A stretch of 64,000 bases of DNA from Pseudoxanthobacter soli DSM 19599 (GCF_900148505.1 NZ_FRXO01000001.1:892414-956413), one strand, 5' to 3'. Positions 9,534 to 19,847 are shown, numbered from the stretch's first letter. The notes: generated by a model not told the origin, from the sequence alone. Numbers and translations: made by a program.

Positions 9534-10214
9534 TCACGCGCTGTGGACGGTGGCCTCGGGGAAACTCAGCTGCTCACGGGCGCGCCAGTCAGTCGTGACG
9601 TAGTTGATGATCAGCGACTTGCGCACGCCCTTGATCGGCCGACGCTCGAAGCCGTGCCAGCTGTTGTTGGACGGCACGAAGATCATCGCCTTGTTCGGCG
9701 CGAAGGGTGAACGGCCGACCCAGGTCTGGGCGTCGGCATAGATGTCCGTGCCAAGGTCTTCCTGGCCGGCTTCGCCGGACAGATAGATCAGCATGGTGAA
9801 GCGCTTGACGCCGATGTCGGTGTGCGGCTGGAGCCAGAAGCCTTCGACGTCCTGGGCGTATTCGATGCGCAGATAGGTATTGTCGAGATCGCAGCCGCAC
9901 CCCTTCTCGATGGCGCCGACCACTTCCGGATCCTGGAACGCCACCGCGACCGCATCGCAAACGGGATGCTCCGCCCGGTTCTTCACGTCGAAATAGACGC
10001 GGGTCGCGTTGTGCACTTCACGAGTACCCGAGACGCCATCCAGCGAGGGCGCGGGGAACGGCAGTTCCTGCAGCGCCGTGACCGCCTCGCCCGGGAAAAG
10101 ACCGTCGAGCAGCCAGTGGCGATAAGGCGAGTCGTTGGGGTCCGTGCCGCCGAGCGCGGAGAGGAAGGTCGCCTTGACCTCATTCGCGCTCGAAAGGGGC
10201 TGGTGGATGGTCAT
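9534..10214 (-). CDS. 2-oxoglutarate/Fe(II)-dependent oxygenase-like protein, second copy
   Basis: A 226-residue protein with HxD in LQPHTDIGVKRFTML, the distal His in SWHGFERRPIKG, and the basic residues of KGVRKSLIINYVT near the 2-oxoglutarate site. It differs strongly in sequence from the copy at 7266, so this is not a recent duplication. The start at 10214 has GGAAG about 10 bases upstream. It has its own terminator at 9441-9476, so it is a single-gene unit facing the HAD gene. Substrate unknown. Confidence 0.82.
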   Translation of the reverse strand: MTIHQPLSSANEVKATFLSALGGTDPNDSPYRHWLLDGLFPGEAVTALQELPFPAPSLDGVSGTREVHNATRVYFDVKNRAEHPVCDAVAVAFQDPEVVGAIEKGCGCDLDNTYLRIEYAQDVEGFWLQPHTDIGVKRFTMLIYLSGEAGQEDLGTDIYADAQTWVGRSPFAPNKAMIFVPSNNSWHGFERRPIKGVRKSLIINYVTTDWRAREQLSFPEATVHSA

Positions 10215-11590
<1,376 letters not shown>

Positions 11591-11779
11591 ACGCCGGCGC
11601 CGGCCCCCGTGGCCGGTGCCGACACCATCGTTCCGGACGCTGCTGGCGCCCGGGACGCAACGAAAACCGGCCGGGAGCAAGGGCCGGATATTCACATGCA
11701 CGGCAACGGCCGGCACAACCAGAGACCACCGGGCTCCGCGCCCGCGGGAACAGGGCGTGACAGGGGCGCCGCAGGGCCA

Positions 11780-12670
11780 ATGGACTGGGACAAGTTGCGG
11801 ATCTTCCACGCTGCGGCGCAGGCCGGCAGCTTCACCCACGCCGGCGAGATGCTGAACATGAGCCAGTCGGCCGTGAGCCGGCAGGTCGGCGCGCTTGAAA
11901 TGGAACTCGGCATTCCGCTGTTCCATCGCCACGCGCGCGGGCTCCTGCTCACGGAGCAGGGCGATCTCCTGTTCCGCACCGCCCGCGACGTGATGATGAA
12001 GCTCGATGCCGTGCAGGCGCGCCTCGCCGATTCCCGCGAGAAGCCGTCCGGCGTGCTGCGCGTCACCACCACGGTCGGCCTCGGCACATCGTGGCTCACC
12101 TCGCGGCTGCACGAGTTCCTGGAACTCTATCCGGACGTCGAACTCCAGGTCATCCTGGACGACAGCGAGCTCGACCTTTCGATGCGGCAGGCGGACGTCG
12201 CCATCCGCCTGCGACAGCCGGTTCAGCCGGACCTGATCCAGCGGCGGCTGTTCACCGTCCACTTCCATCTCTATGCCTCGCCGGCCTATCTGCGCCGCTA
12301 CGGCAGCCCTTCGGCGGTGGCCGATCTCGACCACCACCGCCTCATCACCTTCGGCGAGCAGGGCGCGACCTACCTGCGCGAGATGAACTGGGCGGAAACG
12401 GCGGGCCGCTCCCCCGATCAGCCGCGCCGGCCGACGCTGAAGATCAACAGCGTCGTCGCCATCAAGCGCGCCGTGCAGCGCGGCATCGGCATCGCGCTCC
12501 TGCCGGACTATCTCGTCGAGCCGGAAGCCGGCCTCGTGCAGCTCATTCCCGAGGCGGACCTGCCCGAGTACCACACCTATTTCGTCTACCCGGCCGAGCT
12601 GAAGAGCACGGCCCGCGTCCGCGCTTTCCGCGACTTCATCGTCGCCAAGTCCGAGGAATGGACGCACTGA
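11780..12670 (+). CDS. LysR-family transcriptional regulator
   Basis: A 296-residue regulator. The winged HTH occupies residues 1-60 (MDWDKLRIFHAAAQAGSF, then SQSAVSRQVGALE) and a type 2 periplasmic-binding-protein-like effector domain follows from about residue 90 (VLRVTTTVGLG to the C-terminus). The frame is open from 11609, but the ATG at 11780 opens the HTH as in relatives. It lies 189 bases after trxB on the same strand. The conserved adjacency suggests co-expression, but its targets and ligand are unknown. Confidence 0.92.
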   Translation: MDWDKLRIFHAAAQAGSFTHAGEMLNMSQSAVSRQVGALEMELGIPLFHRHARGLLLTEQGDLLFRTARDVMMKLDAVQARLADSREKPSGVLRVTTTVGLGTSWLTSRLHEFLELYPDVELQVILDDSELDLSMRQADVAIRLRQPVQPDLIQRRLFTVHFHLYASPAYLRRYGSPSAVADLDHHRLITFGEQGATYLREMNWAETAGRSPDQPRRPTLKINSVVAIKRAVQRGIGIALLPDYLVEPEAGLVQLIPEADLPEYHTYFVYPAELKSTARVRAFRDFIVAKSEEWTH

Positions 12671-12695
12671 CCGGCGGCGGCTGTCGCCGGCCGGT
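12670..12695 (+). terminator. Possible hairpin after the LysR gene
   Basis: ACCGGCGGCG pairs with CGCCGGCCGGT with one bulged base, starting at the last base of the stop codon. There is no T-run, so it may be a Rho-assisted stop or simply GC-rich structure. Confidence 0.3.
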
Positions 12696-12938
12696 TCCCC
12701 GCTGCCCCCGAGGGGTGGGTGCCGCCATGAGGCGGCTATCCACCGTCGTGTTGCGCCACGTCATGGCACCGTAATGCGGGCCGTCTAGCTTCGCGGTCTG
12801 GTTTGAAAGCGCGCGCAGCACGCGCGAAGCCGCCTGCGCGGAATTTGGCTTTCGAACCAGTGGGATGCACCAGCGATCGGGCCCTGGATATCGGCCGGTC
12901 GGGCGCCCCGCAATGGACACGACCGCCGAGGACGACCC

Positions 12939-14465
12939 ATGACGATCTCCGACGACGCGCTCCCGCTGCCTTCGGCCGCGGAGGCGTTCGAGGCCATCCC
13001 GTTCGGTGAGGAGCCGCTCACCGCCGACGTGCTGATGCAGGCCGTGCTGCTGCTGCGGACGGCCGTTACCGGAGACGCGAAGAGGATTGCCGCGCATATC
13101 GGCGCGACGCCGGACGATGCCGCGATCGCCAACCTCGCCCACTATCTCGCCTTGCGCCATCACGACCTGCGCCCGCTGCAGCGCGAGCTGATGTGGCGGG
13201 GGCTGTCATCGCTCGGCCGGCTGGAGAGCCGCGTCCTCCCCACCCTCGATGCCGTCGCGGCAACACTCGGCGCCGTGACCGGCCATCCCTCGCCCTTCCC
13301 TGCCCCCGATAAGACCGCGTTCTTCGCCGGCGAGGCCCGGTTGACGGCCGCGACCGATGCCATGTTCGGTCCGGCGCCGGCAATGCGCCGCACCCGCATC
13401 ATGGTGACGCTGCCGTCGGAGGCCGCAGGCGATCCGGCGCTCGTTCTCGACCTCGCCCGGCGCGGCATGGACATCGCGCGCATCAACTGCGCCCATGACG
13501 GCAACATCGCCTGGCGCGGGATGGCGACCAATGTGCGCACGGCCGCCACGGTCGTCGGCCGCGACATCAAGGTGCTGATGGATATCGCCGGGCCGAAGAT
13601 CCGCACGGAGGCGGTGACGGCTCCCAAGAAGGCGAAGCTCCAGCCCGGCGACCGGCTGCGCCTCGTCGCGGGCGGCGAGCCGAGGGCCTGCGAGGCCGTC
13701 CCGTTCTCCGCCGCCGTGTCGCTGCCGGAAATGGTGACGCGCCTCACCCCCGGCGACCGCGTGCGCTACGACGACGGCAAGCTCGAAGGCGTGGTGGAGA
13801 GCGTCGCGGATGGCGAAGCGGTGGTGCGCGTGACCACCGTCAAGGCAGGCGGCACCAAGCTGCGACCCGAGAAGGGCCTCAACCTGCCCGACACGGCGCT
13901 CGGGCTGTCGCCGCTGACCGCCAAGGATGAGGACGACCTCACCACCGTCATCGAATGCGCCGACATGATCGGCTACTCGTTCGTCAGCCGGCCGGACGAT
14001 ATCGACCTGCTCGAGGCCGCGCTCGCCCGCCATGGCACGCGTGAACGCCCGCTCGGCCTCGTCGCCAAGATCGAGCGGCCGGAGGCGGTGACCAATCTGC
14101 CGGCGCTGATGGCCCGCGCGCTGCGTGCCCGGCCGTTCGCCGTGATGATCGCACGCGGCGACCTCGCCGCCGAGATCGGATTCGAGCGGCTGGCCGAGAT
14201 GCAGGAGGAACTGCTGTGGCTCTGCGAGGCTGCCGCGGTGCCCGCGATCTGGGCGACGCAGGTGCTGGAAGATCTCGTGAAGGACGGCGTTCCCTCACGC
14301 GGCGAGATGACGGATGCCGCGATGGCCGCCCGCGCCGAATGCGTGATGCTCAACAAGGGCCCGGCGGTCGGCACCGCCATCGAACTGCTCGACCACCTCC
14401 TCGGCCGCATGGACAGCCATGCGTTCAAGAAGACGGCGCAGTTGCGCGCGCTGAGGTCGTGGTGA
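12939..14465 (+). CDS. Pyruvate-kinase-like protein with N-terminal extension and no C-terminal domain
   Basis: A 508-residue protein whose residues from about 150 onward match the pyruvate kinase barrel: MDIARINCAHDG, LMDIAGPKIRTE, KGLNLPDTALGLSPLT, VAKIERPEAV (catalytic Lys), MIARGDLAAEIG (metal-binding region) and PAIWATQVLEDLVKDG. The first 140 residues are an extra domain with no motif I know. The chain stops soon after CVMLNKGPAVG, so the usual C-terminal regulatory domain of about 120 residues is missing. The Ser of the canonical RLNFSH motif is Ala here, and the usual MLSGET is MLNKGP. Kinase activity is plausible but unproven. It stands alone. Confidence 0.78.
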   Translation: MTISDDALPLPSAAEAFEAIPFGEEPLTADVLMQAVLLLRTAVTGDAKRIAAHIGATPDDAAIANLAHYLALRHHDLRPLQRELMWRGLSSLGRLESRVLPTLDAVAATLGAVTGHPSPFPAPDKTAFFAGEARLTAATDAMFGPAPAMRRTRIMVTLPSEAAGDPALVLDLARRGMDIARINCAHDGNIAWRGMATNVRTAATVVGRDIKVLMDIAGPKIRTEAVTAPKKAKLQPGDRLRLVAGGEPRACEAVPFSAAVSLPEMVTRLTPGDRVRYDDGKLEGVVESVADGEAVVRVTTVKAGGTKLRPEKGLNLPDTALGLSPLTAKDEDDLTTVIECADMIGYSFVSRPDDIDLLEAALARHGTRERPLGLVAKIERPEAVTNLPALMARALRARPFAVMIARGDLAAEIGFERLAEMQEELLWLCEAAAVPAIWATQVLEDLVKDGVPSRGEMTDAAMAARAECVMLNKGPAVGTAIELLDHLLGRMDSHAFKKTAQLRALRSW

Positions 14466-14467
14466 CC

Positions 14468-15406
14468 TCATTCATCAACAAGATCGGGACGCAGCTTCCT
14501 GGTTATAGAAAAGCTACCCTCGGAGGCAACCACAAAATATTCTTGTCCGCAGCCGATGACATAATCTCCGTGGCGCCAGCATGAAGACGGATTATGAAGA
14601 ACAGCGAAATTCTTAGAGACGTCTTCAAAATCTAGCAAATCTGGATTTGCGTACGCAATCGCATTTACTTTTGGAAAATTTCCGCTAACGAAAGCATCTC
14701 TTCTCACATCAGCGCGCAAATCTCGTTTTATAGTATCAGAGTACGAATAATTCGCACGGTTCTCATTTAAATCCGGCAAACCACCGACTAATGGTATGTA
14801 GTAATACCGCTTCCCTATTGGAAGAAAAGCCTCCGCAAAATCGGGCGGATTCCCCCAATACCCCAAAGACCAGCCGCCTTCGACTCTTACTCTAAGGCCA
14901 CTTATCCCGATAATTCTGTAATCATTTTCATCAATATAATTTTTAGAAATGGCCTCTTCAATAATCTTGTATTTCGAATAGAATGCTGATGTTAGCCTCA
15001 ACAGGGCCTTTTCCCTGTGACTTCCATCCCACTCTCGTGAAATCATCCCATTCGGCAAGGCGGTCACGTGACCCTGCCCATCAACAAGCTCAGGTGTAAC
15101 GACTTCTACAACCAGATCCCTGCTACCGCCACGCTGAAATCGGAAATCTATCCGTCTTGACGGCATGACGGGATCCCATCCCGCCGAGACAAACGCCTGC
15201 ATAAAAAACATCTCCGAGAATCTGGCCGGCGTCTCCATTGGAAATCTCAATTTGAAATCTTTATCAAAATACTTACAGAATTTCCGATAAACTTCACTGC
15301 AGAAATTCCGACACCTCTCCGCATCCTCCGATTTTGGATTCTTCATATTATTGAAGAATTCATGAGATTTATCGTTAATATTTTGGTCAAATAGATCTCT
15401 CTCCAT
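14468..15406 (-). CDS. Low-GC orphan protein of unknown function
   Basis: The ATG at 15406 opens a 312-residue protein (MERDLFDQNINDKSHEFF) that I do not recognise. Its DNA is visibly AT-rich and uses ATA, AGA and TTA codons that neighbours avoid, a sign of transfer. The N-terminal 60 residues are charged and helical; the middle has PSRRIDFRF, then DLVVEVVTPELV, which loosely resembles a nuclease core but lacks the usual K or Q after the Glu. There is no signal peptide or membrane segment. It starts six bases after the GNAT stop and ends three bases from the convergent pyruvate-kinase-like gene. The longer frame to 15694 overlaps the GNAT gene and is not credible. Confidence 0.75.
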   Translation of the reverse strand: MERDLFDQNINDKSHEFFNNMKNPKSEDAERCRNFCSEVYRKFCKYFDKDFKLRFPMETPARFSEMFFMQAFVSAGWDPVMPSRRIDFRFQRGGSRDLVVEVVTPELVDGQGHVTALPNGMISREWDGSHREKALLRLTSAFYSKYKIIEEAISKNYIDENDYRIIGISGLRVRVEGGWSLGYWGNPPDFAEAFLPIGKRYYYIPLVGGLPDLNENRANYSYSDTIKRDLRADVRRDAFVSGNFPKVNAIAYANPDLLDFEDVSKNFAVLHNPSSCWRHGDYVIGCGQEYFVVASEGSFSITRKLRPDLVDE

Positions 15407-15411
15407 AATTT

Positions 15412-16263
15412 TTACCCCAGCTCGAACGTCGTGATGCCGAATATCCGCGCGGAATCGATGGCGGGTGCTGGACCGCGATACATCCGCGCTGTTTCGAAAA
15501 CCGGGCGGAGGCCGCGTTCTTCCGCGAGCGCGATCGCGGCGGGATTGGTACCCGGCGGATCGAGGATCACCGTCCCGCCGGGCACCGTCGCCGCCAGGGC
15601 GTCGAACAGCAACGTTGCAGCAGCGGCATCGTCGGCGAACAGCGGACCGATCTTGTGGCCGTCGAACGTCCTGCGAATGACGCCATAGCCGCACACGCCG
15701 CGCTGGCCGACGAGTGCCATCGCGGTTCGCGGCGGCGACAGCCAGGATCGCAGGAAGGTGGCGCGGTCTGCCGGAAACAGCGGCCTGTCATAGCCCACGA
15801 TCGTCTCGACGAGATCGGGAAGGACGGGCGTGAGGTGGAGACCGGAGGCATCGCCCGGTGCACCAGCCCGAGCGACGGGCACACCGGCAAAACGCACATT
15901 GCGGTGGGCATAGACGAAGCCGGACCGGCGATAATTGTCCTGCTGCGCAACGACGCCATCGAGACCGGTGGTGCGGCCGTCCAGGCGGGCAAGAGCCGCC
16001 TGCCAGATGCGCCAACCGTGCCCCTGCCCCCGCAGGTCCGGCCGGACGATGTAGAAGCCGATGAACCCGAAGGTGTCGCCGTAGACGACCGCGGAGATGC
16101 AGGCCGCGAGACCGCGACGGTCGGTCGAAACGAGGAAGCCATCCGGGTCGGCGACCCGGAACGCGGCGGCGTCGCCGATGCCGGGGTTCCACCCCTCGGC
16201 GGCGGCCCAGCCCACCATCTCCTCGACTTCCGCCGCCGTTGCGGCGCGTATCTCGCCCATCAT
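15412..16263 (-). CDS. GNAT-family N-acetyltransferase with YitH/HolE-like C-terminal domain
   Basis: Probably transfers an acetyl group from acetyl-CoA to an unknown amine. The N-terminal half is a GNAT fold, with the acetyl-CoA loop in VRPDLRGQGHGWRIW and YRRSGFVYAHRN after it. The C-terminal half (about residues 140-280: YDRPLFPADRATFLRSWL, then DPPGTNPAAIALAEERGL) matches the second acetyltransferase-like domain of YitH/HolE proteins. I start at the double Met at 16263/16260; a Met at 16296 has no visible ribosome binding site. A low-GC orphan gene follows almost without a gap. Confidence 0.85.
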   Translation of the reverse strand: MMGEIRAATAAEVEEMVGWAAAEGWNPGIGDAAAFRVADPDGFLVSTDRRGLAACISAVVYGDTFGFIGFYIVRPDLRGQGHGWRIWQAALARLDGRTTGLDGVVAQQDNYRRSGFVYAHRNVRFAGVPVARAGAPGDASGLHLTPVLPDLVETIVGYDRPLFPADRATFLRSWLSPPRTAMALVGQRGVCGYGVIRRTFDGHKIGPLFADDAAAATLLFDALAATVPGGTVILDPPGTNPAAIALAEERGLRPVFETARMYRGPAPAIDSARIFGITTFELG

Positions 16264-16331
16264 GATCCCGATCCGCCTCGCGCCGAAGTTGAGCATGAGT
16301 CGGTGACAGCGAGAATGGCCAAACGCAAACG

Positions 16332-16366
16332 CGCCGGCCTGCCGCTGTCAGGCGAACGGGCCGGCG
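16332..16366. terminator. Hairpin between fsr-like and GNAT genes
   Basis: CGCCGGCC (16332-16339) pairs with GGCCGGCG (16359-16366) around a 19-base loop, in the gap after the transporter gene on the reverse strand. There is no T-run, so terminator function is tentative. Confidence 0.35.
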
Positions 16367-16393
16367 TACCGATTGCGTTAGCCGCCTTGCGCC

Positions 16394-17638
16394 TCAGGCC
16401 GCCTTGGCGCGCGGCCCCTCGATGTTCGGCAGGAACACGGTGAGGATGCCGATCGCCGGCAGGAAGGCGCAGACGTGATAGACGAACTCAACGGAGGTCG
16501 CATCCGCGAGTTCGCCGAGGCCGGCGGCACCGATGCCGCCGAGGCCGAAGGCGAGACCGAAGAACAGGCCCGCGACCATGCCGACCTTGCCGGGCAGCAG
16601 TTCCTGCGCGAACACGATGATGGCCGAGAACGCCGAGGCCAGAATCGCGCCGATCAGAACCGACAGGACGGCTGTCCAGAACAGGCTGGCATAAGGCAGC
16701 GCCAGCGAGAACGGCAGCACGCCGAGGATCGAGCACCAGATCACCTTCTTGCGCCCCATGCGGTCGCCGATGGGCCCGCCGATGACGGTGCCCGCGGCGA
16801 CGGCGCCGAGGAAGATGAAGAGATAGATCTGCGATTCCTCCACCGAGACCCCGAAGCGATGGATCAGGTAGAAGGTGTAGTAGCTCGACAGGCTGGCCAT
16901 GTAGATGAACTTGGAGAACACCAGCGCGATCAGGATCGTGATGGCCAGGATCACCGTGCGGCGCGGCAGCGTCACCGCGTTGCCGCGGCGGCGATAGGCC
17001 TTCATCCGGCTCATGCCGTGGTTCTTGTACCACCGGCCGACCACCGCAAGGATGATGATCGCGACCATCGCGGCGAGCGAGAACCAGGCGACACTGCCCT
17101 GCCCGCGCGGCACGATGATGAAGGCCGCCGCGAGCGGACCGACAGCGGAACCGAAATTGCCGCCGACCTGGAACAGCGCCTGCGCCAGACCCGGACGGCC
17201 GCCGGACGCCATGCGCGCCACGCGCGACGATTCCGGATGGAACACCGCCGAGCCAAGGCCGACGAGGCAGGCCGCGAACAGGATGGCCGGAAAGCTTTCC
17301 GCCCGCGCGATCAGCACCAGGCCGACCAGCGTCGAACCCATGCCGACCGCCAGGGAGAACGGCATCGGGCGCTTGTCGGCATAGAGACCGATGGCCGGCT
17401 GCAGCAGCGACGCGGTCATCTGGAACGCGAGCGTGATCAGGCCGATCTGCGCGAAATCGAGGCCGTAGCTCTCCTTGAAAATCGGATAGAGCGCGGCGAG
17501 CAGCGACTGCATCATGTCGTTCAGCATGTGGCAGAAGCTGATGGCGAACAGGATCGCGAACACCGTTCCTTCGGTGTTGCTGCTATCGGCGGCAACGCGG
17601 TCGGCGGACCGGCCAGCGGCGGGGGCGGCGTTACTCAT
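16394..17638 (-). CDS. MFS transporter of the fosmidomycin resistance (Fsr) family
   Basis: A 12-helix inner-membrane efflux protein of 414 residues. FCHMLNDMMQSLLAALYPIF is the first helix and the most typical Fsr stretch; GSAVFHPESSRVARM follows, as in the family. A hydrophilic central loop separates the two six-helix halves. The ATG at 17638 starts a short polar tail before helix 1; the frame is open to 17755 but the extra residues look non-coding. Fsr proteins export fosmidomycin and other compounds; the native substrate is unknown. Confidence 0.9.
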   Translation of the reverse strand: MSNAAPAAGRSADRVAADSSNTEGTVFAILFAISFCHMLNDMMQSLLAALYPIFKESYGLDFAQIGLITLAFQMTASLLQPAIGLYADKRPMPFSLAVGMGSTLVGLVLIARAESFPAILFAACLVGLGSAVFHPESSRVARMASGGRPGLAQALFQVGGNFGSAVGPLAAAFIIVPRGQGSVAWFSLAAMVAIIILAVVGRWYKNHGMSRMKAYRRRGNAVTLPRRTVILAITILIALVFSKFIYMASLSSYYTFYLIHRFGVSVEESQIYLFIFLGAVAAGTVIGGPIGDRMGRKKVIWCSILGVLPFSLALPYASLFWTAVLSVLIGAILASAFSAIIVFAQELLPGKVGMVAGLFFGLAFGLGGIGAAGLGELADATSVEFVYHVCAFLPAIGILTVFLPNIEGPRAKAA

Positions 17639-17982
17639 GGGGATCGGGGCTCCGGCGTTTCCCGGTTCGTCGTTCGGCGTCTTCTGCGCCGCCTGAATGC
17701 ATGACGCACTGATCGTCTGTAAAGCAAGCGACATTCTCGCCGGTCGGCCATGCAATTGCGGCTGAGCCGATGGGTGATTGAGTCCATCTCGCCGATTCGC
17801 GCGAAAGGCGAGGCCCTCAGCAACAGCCGATTGGGGAGGCCGGCCTCGTCAAAGCCTCGGTTTTGTGAGCATCCTCCGCTGCCGCCGGCCGTTCGCGGCG
17901 CTGCCGGCGCTCGGCCGGAAGGCGTCGGCGGAACGTCCGCCCTGCCAGGAACCGGCGCGAGAGTTCAGTCGAGGAGAATGCC
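17639..17982. other. Divergent intergenic region between the fsr-like and SDR genes
   Basis: 344 bases with no supported gene. It carries start signals for both flanking genes, including GAGGAG just before the SDR start at 17983. I see no clear operator or terminator. Confidence 0.5.
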
Positions 17983-18861
17983 ATGTCAGCCACCCCGTCC
18001 TACGTGCCGTCCCATCCCGCCTTCGGACCGGGCCGTGTCGCGGTCATCACGGGCGCGGCCTCGGGCATCGGCCTCGCGGCCGCCAAGGCCTATGCCGCGC
18101 TCGGCATGAAGGTGGCGCTTGCCGACCTGCCGGGCGAGACGCTGGACGGTGCCGCCGCCGCGGTCGCCGCGCTTGCCGCCGGCGGAGGCGGCGACGTTCT
18201 TGCCGTTCCCGTCGACATCACCGACAAGGACGGCCCGTCGCGGCTCGACGCGGCCGTGGTGGGCGCCTTCGGCGGCATCAACGTGCTGATGAACAACGCA
18301 GGCGTGCAGCCGGGATCCAGCCTCTTCGGCCCTGAGGAGAACTGGCAGTGGGTGCTTGCCGTCAATCTCGGCGGCGTCATCCGCGGCACCCGCGCCATCG
18401 TCCCCGGCATGATCGAACGCGGCGAGCCGGGGCTCGTGATCAATACCGGTTCGAAGCAGGGCATCACCACCCCTCCCGGCGATCCCGCCTACAATGTGTC
18501 GAAGGCCGGCGTGAAGGTGTTCACCGAGGCATTGGAGCACGAACTGCGCAACGGTCCGGCCGCCGGGCGGGTCCGGGCACACCTGTTCATCCCCGGTTTC
18601 GTGTTCACGCCGCTCGCCGCCAACGGCCGCACCGAGAAGCCGGCCGGAGCGTGGACGCCGGAACAGACGGTTGCCTTCATGCTGGAACACGTCGACGCGG
18701 GCGATTTCTACGTGCTGTGCCCGGACGGGGATGTCGACCGGGCAACGGACGAAAAGCGCATCGCCTGGGCAGCGGGCGACATCGTGGAAAACCGGCCGCC
18801 GCTGTCGCGCTGGCACCCGGACTATGCCGACCGCTTCAAAGCCTATCTGGACGGGCGATGA
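17983..18861 (+). CDS. SDR-family NAD(P)-dependent oxidoreductase
   Basis: A 292-residue short-chain dehydrogenase. The Rossmann motif TGAASGIG lies near residue 24, NNAG in the middle (VLMNNAGVQ), the active-site Ser in INTGSKQGI and the Tyr-Lys pair in YNVSKAGVK. The C-terminus is longer than in minimal SDRs, ending WHPDYADRFKAYL. A GGAG precedes the ATG. It is followed on the same strand by a second, unrelated SDR. The substrate cannot be told from sequence. Confidence 0.9.
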   Translation: MSATPSYVPSHPAFGPGRVAVITGAASGIGLAAAKAYAALGMKVALADLPGETLDGAAAAVAALAAGGGGDVLAVPVDITDKDGPSRLDAAVVGAFGGINVLMNNAGVQPGSSLFGPEENWQWVLAVNLGGVIRGTRAIVPGMIERGEPGLVINTGSKQGITTPPGDPAYNVSKAGVKVFTEALEHELRNGPAAGRVRAHLFIPGFVFTPLAANGRTEKPAGAWTPEQTVAFMLEHVDAGDFYVLCPDGDVDRATDEKRIAWAAGDIVENRPPLSRWHPDYADRFKAYLDGR

Positions 18862-18998
18862 GTTCGGCGGCCCGCCTCACCGGGGAGCCATCCTCTCTGC
18901 CCGCCTGAAGCGGCGGCTTGAAGACGTCGCGCCTGCACGGAACAATGCCAACTGCCCGTTACGCGGCGGTTCCGGACCAAGGCGACCACACCATGGAA

Positions 18999-19040
18999 GC
19001 GAAACCATGGACGCGAAACCTCGGGAGCGAAACCATGGGA
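18999..19040 (+). repeat. Three tandem 14-base repeats with degenerate flanks
   Basis: The units GCGAAACCATGGAC (18999-19012), GCGAAACCTCGGGA (19013-19026) and GCGAAACCATGGGA (19027-19040) follow without spacing. Weaker copies appear before (from 18982) and after (from 19041). The array lies between two SDR genes, just upstream of the TTG start at 19062, and is not translated in that frame because a TGA lies at 19050-19052. Confidence 0.75.
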
Positions 19041-19061
19041 GCCAGACGATGAAGGTGCGCA

Positions 19062-19847
19062 TTGCCGTCCGTTAGCAAGACCATCCCTGCGCTGTTCAAC
19101 CTCACCGGCAAGCGCGCCCTCGTCACCGGGTCTTCCCGCGGACTGGGGCTCGCGTTCGCCCGTGCCCTCGGCGGCGCTGGCGCCGACGTGATCCTCAACG
19201 CCCGCGACGCGGGGAAGGCAGCGCAGGCCGCGGCCGTCCTGCAAGAAGACGGCATCTCGGCAACCGTCAGCGCGTTCGACGTCGCCGACAGCGCCGGCGT
19301 GGCGGCGGCTGTCGCGGATATCGAGCGCGATGTCGGCCCGATCGACATCCTCGTCAACAATGCCGGCATCCAGCATCGTGCACCGCTAGAGAGCTTCACC
19401 GACGCCGACTGGCGCCGGCTGATGAGCATCAATCTCGACGGGGTCTTCGTCGTCAGCCGTGCCGTTGTCGCCGGGATGATCGCCCGCCGCTCGGGAACGA
19501 TCATCAATATCGCCTCGGTGCAAAGCGAACTTGCCCGGCCCTCCATCGCGCCCTATGCGGCCTCGAAAGGCGCGATCAAGATGCTGACCAAGGCGATGGC
19601 GGGGGATTGGGGCAAGTACGGCATCCGCGTCAATGCGATCGGACCGGGCTATTTCCGCACCGAGCTGAACGAGGCACTGGTGAACGACAAGACGTTCTCC
19701 GAATGGCTCGAAAAACGCACCCCGCTTGGGCGATGGGGCGATCCTGCGGAACTCGGCGGCGCGGTGGTGTTCCTCGCCTCCGACGCGGCGAGCTTCATGA
19801 CCGGCCAGACCATCTATATCGACGGCGGCATAACGAGCGTGCTCTGA
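19062..19847 (+). CDS. SDR oxidoreductase, gluconate 5-dehydrogenase-like
   Basis: A 261-residue SDR with TGSSRGLGL, LVNNAGIQHRAP, the Ser of NIASVQSE and YAASKGAIKML. The C-terminal half (NAIGPGYFRTELNEALV, EKRTPLGRWGDPAELGG, GQTIYIDGGITSVL) closely follows gluconate 5-dehydrogenases, which interconvert gluconate and 5-keto-gluconate. The only usable start is TTG at 19062, with AAGG seven bases upstream; the frame before it closes with TGA. The exact sugar acid is uncertain because this SDR group is broad. Confidence 0.88.
   Translation: MPSVSKTIPALFNLTGKRALVTGSSRGLGLAFARALGGAGADVILNARDAGKAAQAAAVLQEDGISATVSAFDVADSAGVAAAVADIERDVGPIDILVNNAGIQHRAPLESFTDADWRRLMSINLDGVFVVSRAVVAGMIARRSGTIINIASVQSELARPSIAPYAASKGAIKMLTKAMAGDWGKYGIRVNAIGPGYFRTELNEALVNDKTFSEWLEKRTPLGRWGDPAELGGAVVFLASDAASFMTGQTIYIDGGITSVL

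Noticed and set aside
14960-15200. PD-(D/E)xK nuclease core in the low-GC orphan
   Set aside because: RIDFRF and VVEVV resemble the pattern, but no Lys or Gln follows the Glu and the helix spacing is unclear, so I left the function open.
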